Shown here piece by piece: positions 62,455 through 64,000 of a stretch of 64,000 bases of DNA; the stretch's first letter is position 1, and each line of letters begins with the position of its first letter. The position numbers were made by a program, and so were the translations under genes. Source of the DNA: Pseudomonas sp. R-28-1W-6 (GTDB lineage Bacteria > Pseudomonadota > Gammaproteobacteria > Pseudomonadales > Pseudomonadaceae); the NCBI RefSeq assembly GCF_009799925.1, contig NZ_WELK01000009.1, positions 1 to 64,000 of the forward strand, given 5' to 3'. The notes beneath the pieces are model-generated. The model had not been told where the DNA came from. It searched no databases and worked only from the letters and a program-made list of their open reading frames with translations.

Positions 62455-64000
62455 TCAGAGCTGGCAATTGGGGCCGGGCGTCCAGGCCTTGGCTTCGACG
62501 GGTTGCAGCTGGCGTTCCAGCGGCGCGTCACCCATCACCTTGAGGTACTCGATCAGCGCCCAGCGTTCCTCGGGCGCCAGGGCGCGGCCGATCACCCCGT
62601 CGACCCGGCAGCCGTCACGGAATTCGTGGCCGCGGTTGCCGTTGCCGGTGACCGCGGTATCGAACAGGAAGCCGCCGGCGAATGGCTCGGTGAGGAAACC
62701 GGCGCGCTTGGGGTCGTATTCGAAGTTGCCGACCCAGAACTGCTTGTCGCGCTCGGAGACCGGCGACAGCAGCTGGAACAGGTTGGGCACCGAGCCGTTG
62801 TGCAGGAACGGCGGGGTGGCCCAGATGCCGTGCAGCGGGCGCGCCTTGTAGCCGCGTTTCTCCTGCACGCCGATGGCCAGGCCGTAGCCGTCCATGCGCC
62901 AGCGTTCGCGCGGCTGGATGCCTGCGTCCCGGTAGGCGCGGTCTTCCACGTAGGCGGTGACATAGGCCAGGCCCTTGGCGCTGGAGATGCTGGCGAAGTC
63001 GACTTCATCCAGGCTGGTGCCGAACAGCTTGACGTCGAGCTTGCCCAGTTCGTCCTTGTTCCAGCCCAGCTTGCGGATGTCGAAGCGGTGGTCGGCGATG
63101 TTGTCGGCGGTGGTCGGGTCGGTGCCGATGATCCGCGTCGGCACGATGCGCATGCGCCATTCCGGGTCGCGCGCGGCGGCCAGGCGCTCGTCGCGCGGCT
63201 TGGGGTCGGGGGCGTGGCAGTAGGCGCAGTTCTCGCTGAACAGGGCGCGACCCTGGCTGGCCAGTTCGAGGTCGACCTTGCCCAGCACCGCTTCCGGCCA
63301 GGTCGGCGGCTTGAGCTGCTTGAGGGTTTCTTCCAGGGTATGCAGGTCGCGCAGGCGCACGCTGGACGGGTAGCGCTCGGCCTCCGCCAGCGGGCCGCCG
63401 TTCTCGTCGAACAGGTGCAGGGTGGCGCCGACGCCGAGGGCCTCGCCGATATTGCGCGCCATCGGCTGCATGGCCGAGCCGTTCCACTGCACCCAGTCGA
63501 ACTTCCAGATGTCCCACACCTGCGGGTAGCTGACCGGGGCGTTGGCCACCCGGTAGTTGCTGGCGTCGATGGCATCGCCGAACACGCTGTTGGCGATGCG
63601 GCCGAAGGCATCGGTGCGGCCGAAGCCTTCCTCGGTGGGGTAGAGGCCGCGGTGCCAGTCGTTCATGGCGGTGCCGAGCAGGCGGTCGAGCACGTCCTTG
63701 AAGTCCGCGCGCAGCTGTTGTTTGCCCTGCTCGTAGTTGTCGCCTAGCACGGTCTTGGCGAAGCGCTTGAACTTGATCGGGTTGTAGTAGGTGAAGGCCA
63801 TGCTCATGCCCAGCGCCTGGCCGAAGCTGCCGCCCTTGAGCGTGGGCACGGTGGAGGCCAGGGAGTGCAGGGCGGCGCCGCCGTCGATGCGGATGGCCTG
63901 GCCCCGGTAGCGCAGCTCGCCGGTGTGGCAGGCGGCGCAGGTGATATCGAGAAATTGTGCGCCGCTTTCCACGTCCTGGTGGCGGGCGAAGCCGACCGGC
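62455..64000 (-). CDS. Multi-CxxCH cytochrome c, RoxA/peroxidase-like (N terminus beyond window)
   Basis: Partial frame, open across base 64000. Two CxxCH haem sites are seen: DITCAACHTGEL (near the start of the visible part) and ENCAYCHAPDP (about residue 252). The C-terminal domain has the PLHGIWATPPFLHNGSVPNLF and HEFRDGCR segments typical of dihaem cytochrome c peroxidase/MauG and RoxA-like oxygenases. The visible part is 515 residues, long for CcpA, so a RoxA-type dihaem oxygenase is plausible. GTG 63972 is in frame but is not the true start. Confidence 0.85.
   Translation of the reverse strand, partial: PVGFARHQDVESGAQFLDITCAACHTGELRYRGQAIRIDGGAALHSLASTVPTLKGGSFGQALGMSMAFTYYNPIKFKRFAKTVLGDNYEQGKQQLRADFKDVLDRLLGTAMNDWHRGLYPTEEGFGRTDAFGRIANSVFGDAIDASNYRVANAPVSYPQVWDIWKFDWVQWNGSAMQPMARNIGEALGVGATLHLFDENGGPLAEAERYPSSVRLRDLHTLEETLKQLKPPTWPEAVLGKVDLELASQGRALFSENCAYCHAPDPKPRDERLAAARDPEWRMRIVPTRIIGTDPTTADNIADHRFDIRKLGWNKDELGKLDVKLFGTSLDEVDFASISSAKGLAYVTAYVEDRAYRDAGIQPRERWRMDGYGLAIGVQEKRGYKARPLHGIWATPPFLHNGSVPNLFQLLSPVSERDKQFWVGNFEYDPKRAGFLTEPFAGGFLFDTAVTGNGNRGHEFRDGCRVDGVIGRALAPEERWALIEYLKVMGDAPLERQLQPVEAKAWTPGPNCQL

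Overview
The window is GC-rich, densely coded gammaproteobacterial DNA and almost certainly comes from a Pseudomonas-type chromosome. The grounds are fabA-fabB beside a hybrid kinase of the PA1611 type and gpsA, gacA-uvrC-pgsA followed by tRNA-Gly/Cys/Leu, the nitrate assimilation cluster containing a kinase/phosphatase fusion, and mtnB-mtnD-mtnC behind aroC. From memory, several blocks match separate neighbourhoods of P. aeruginosa PAO1 that are here brought close together; the species cannot be fixed without a search. No prophage, integron, plasmid or CRISPR locus was seen. The window is mostly core genome with a few mobile or repeated non-coding elements.

Layout. 1-6.2 kb: acnB (cut by the left edge) and prpB on the minus strand, divergent from a thiolase and an acyl-CoA ligase, with two identical ATTGTCGACAAT palindromes between them. 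6.9-10.5 kb: gacA, uvrC, pgsA and three tRNAs. 10.8-16.6 kb: membrane proteins, a lipoprotein, two overlapping thioesterase genes and htpG behind a heat-shock type promoter. 16.7-22.1 kb: pirin, OsmC, a soluble chemoreceptor with a sigma-54 promoter, a DUF3859 protein and a membrane chemoreceptor with a FliA-type promoter. 22.4-30.4 kb: fabB, fabA, the hybrid kinase, gpsA, sixA and a second acyl-CoA synthetase.

30.5-40.7 kb is the nitrate assimilation region, all on the minus strand: nitrate transporter, PP2C/Ser-Thr kinase fusion, nirB, nirD, nasA and cobA. The transporter and nirB each have a sigma-54 promoter followed by an untranslated leader with a hairpin carrying an AxxGxx hexaloop and then an intrinsic terminator. 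This is the architecture of ANTAR (NasT-type) antitermination, so expression should need both nitrogen limitation and a nitrate signal.

40.9-54.9 kb holds single metabolic and transport genes (cytochrome c, thioesterase, ZIP transporter, pyrF, SDR, bile-acid symporter family protein, benE, LysE exporter, MarR/aminotransferase, GST, folE, HxlR/AhpD-like, Smr, isochorismatase). 55-61.2 kb: prmB, aroC, an MFS transporter and the methionine salvage genes mtnB-mtnD-mtnC. 61.3-64 kb: a catalase-fold protein and a multi-CxxCH cytochrome that runs off the right edge.

The most unusual item is a pair of nearly identical 266-bp non-coding elements in opposite orientation at 28365-28630 and 53666-53931. 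They have terminal inverted repeats of about 24 bp and two internal hairpins, and each sits on a TA dinucleotide at a gene boundary: one supplies the last base of the sixA stop codon, the other lies directly before the smr start codon. They look like a MITE family and could support inversion of the 25 kb between them.
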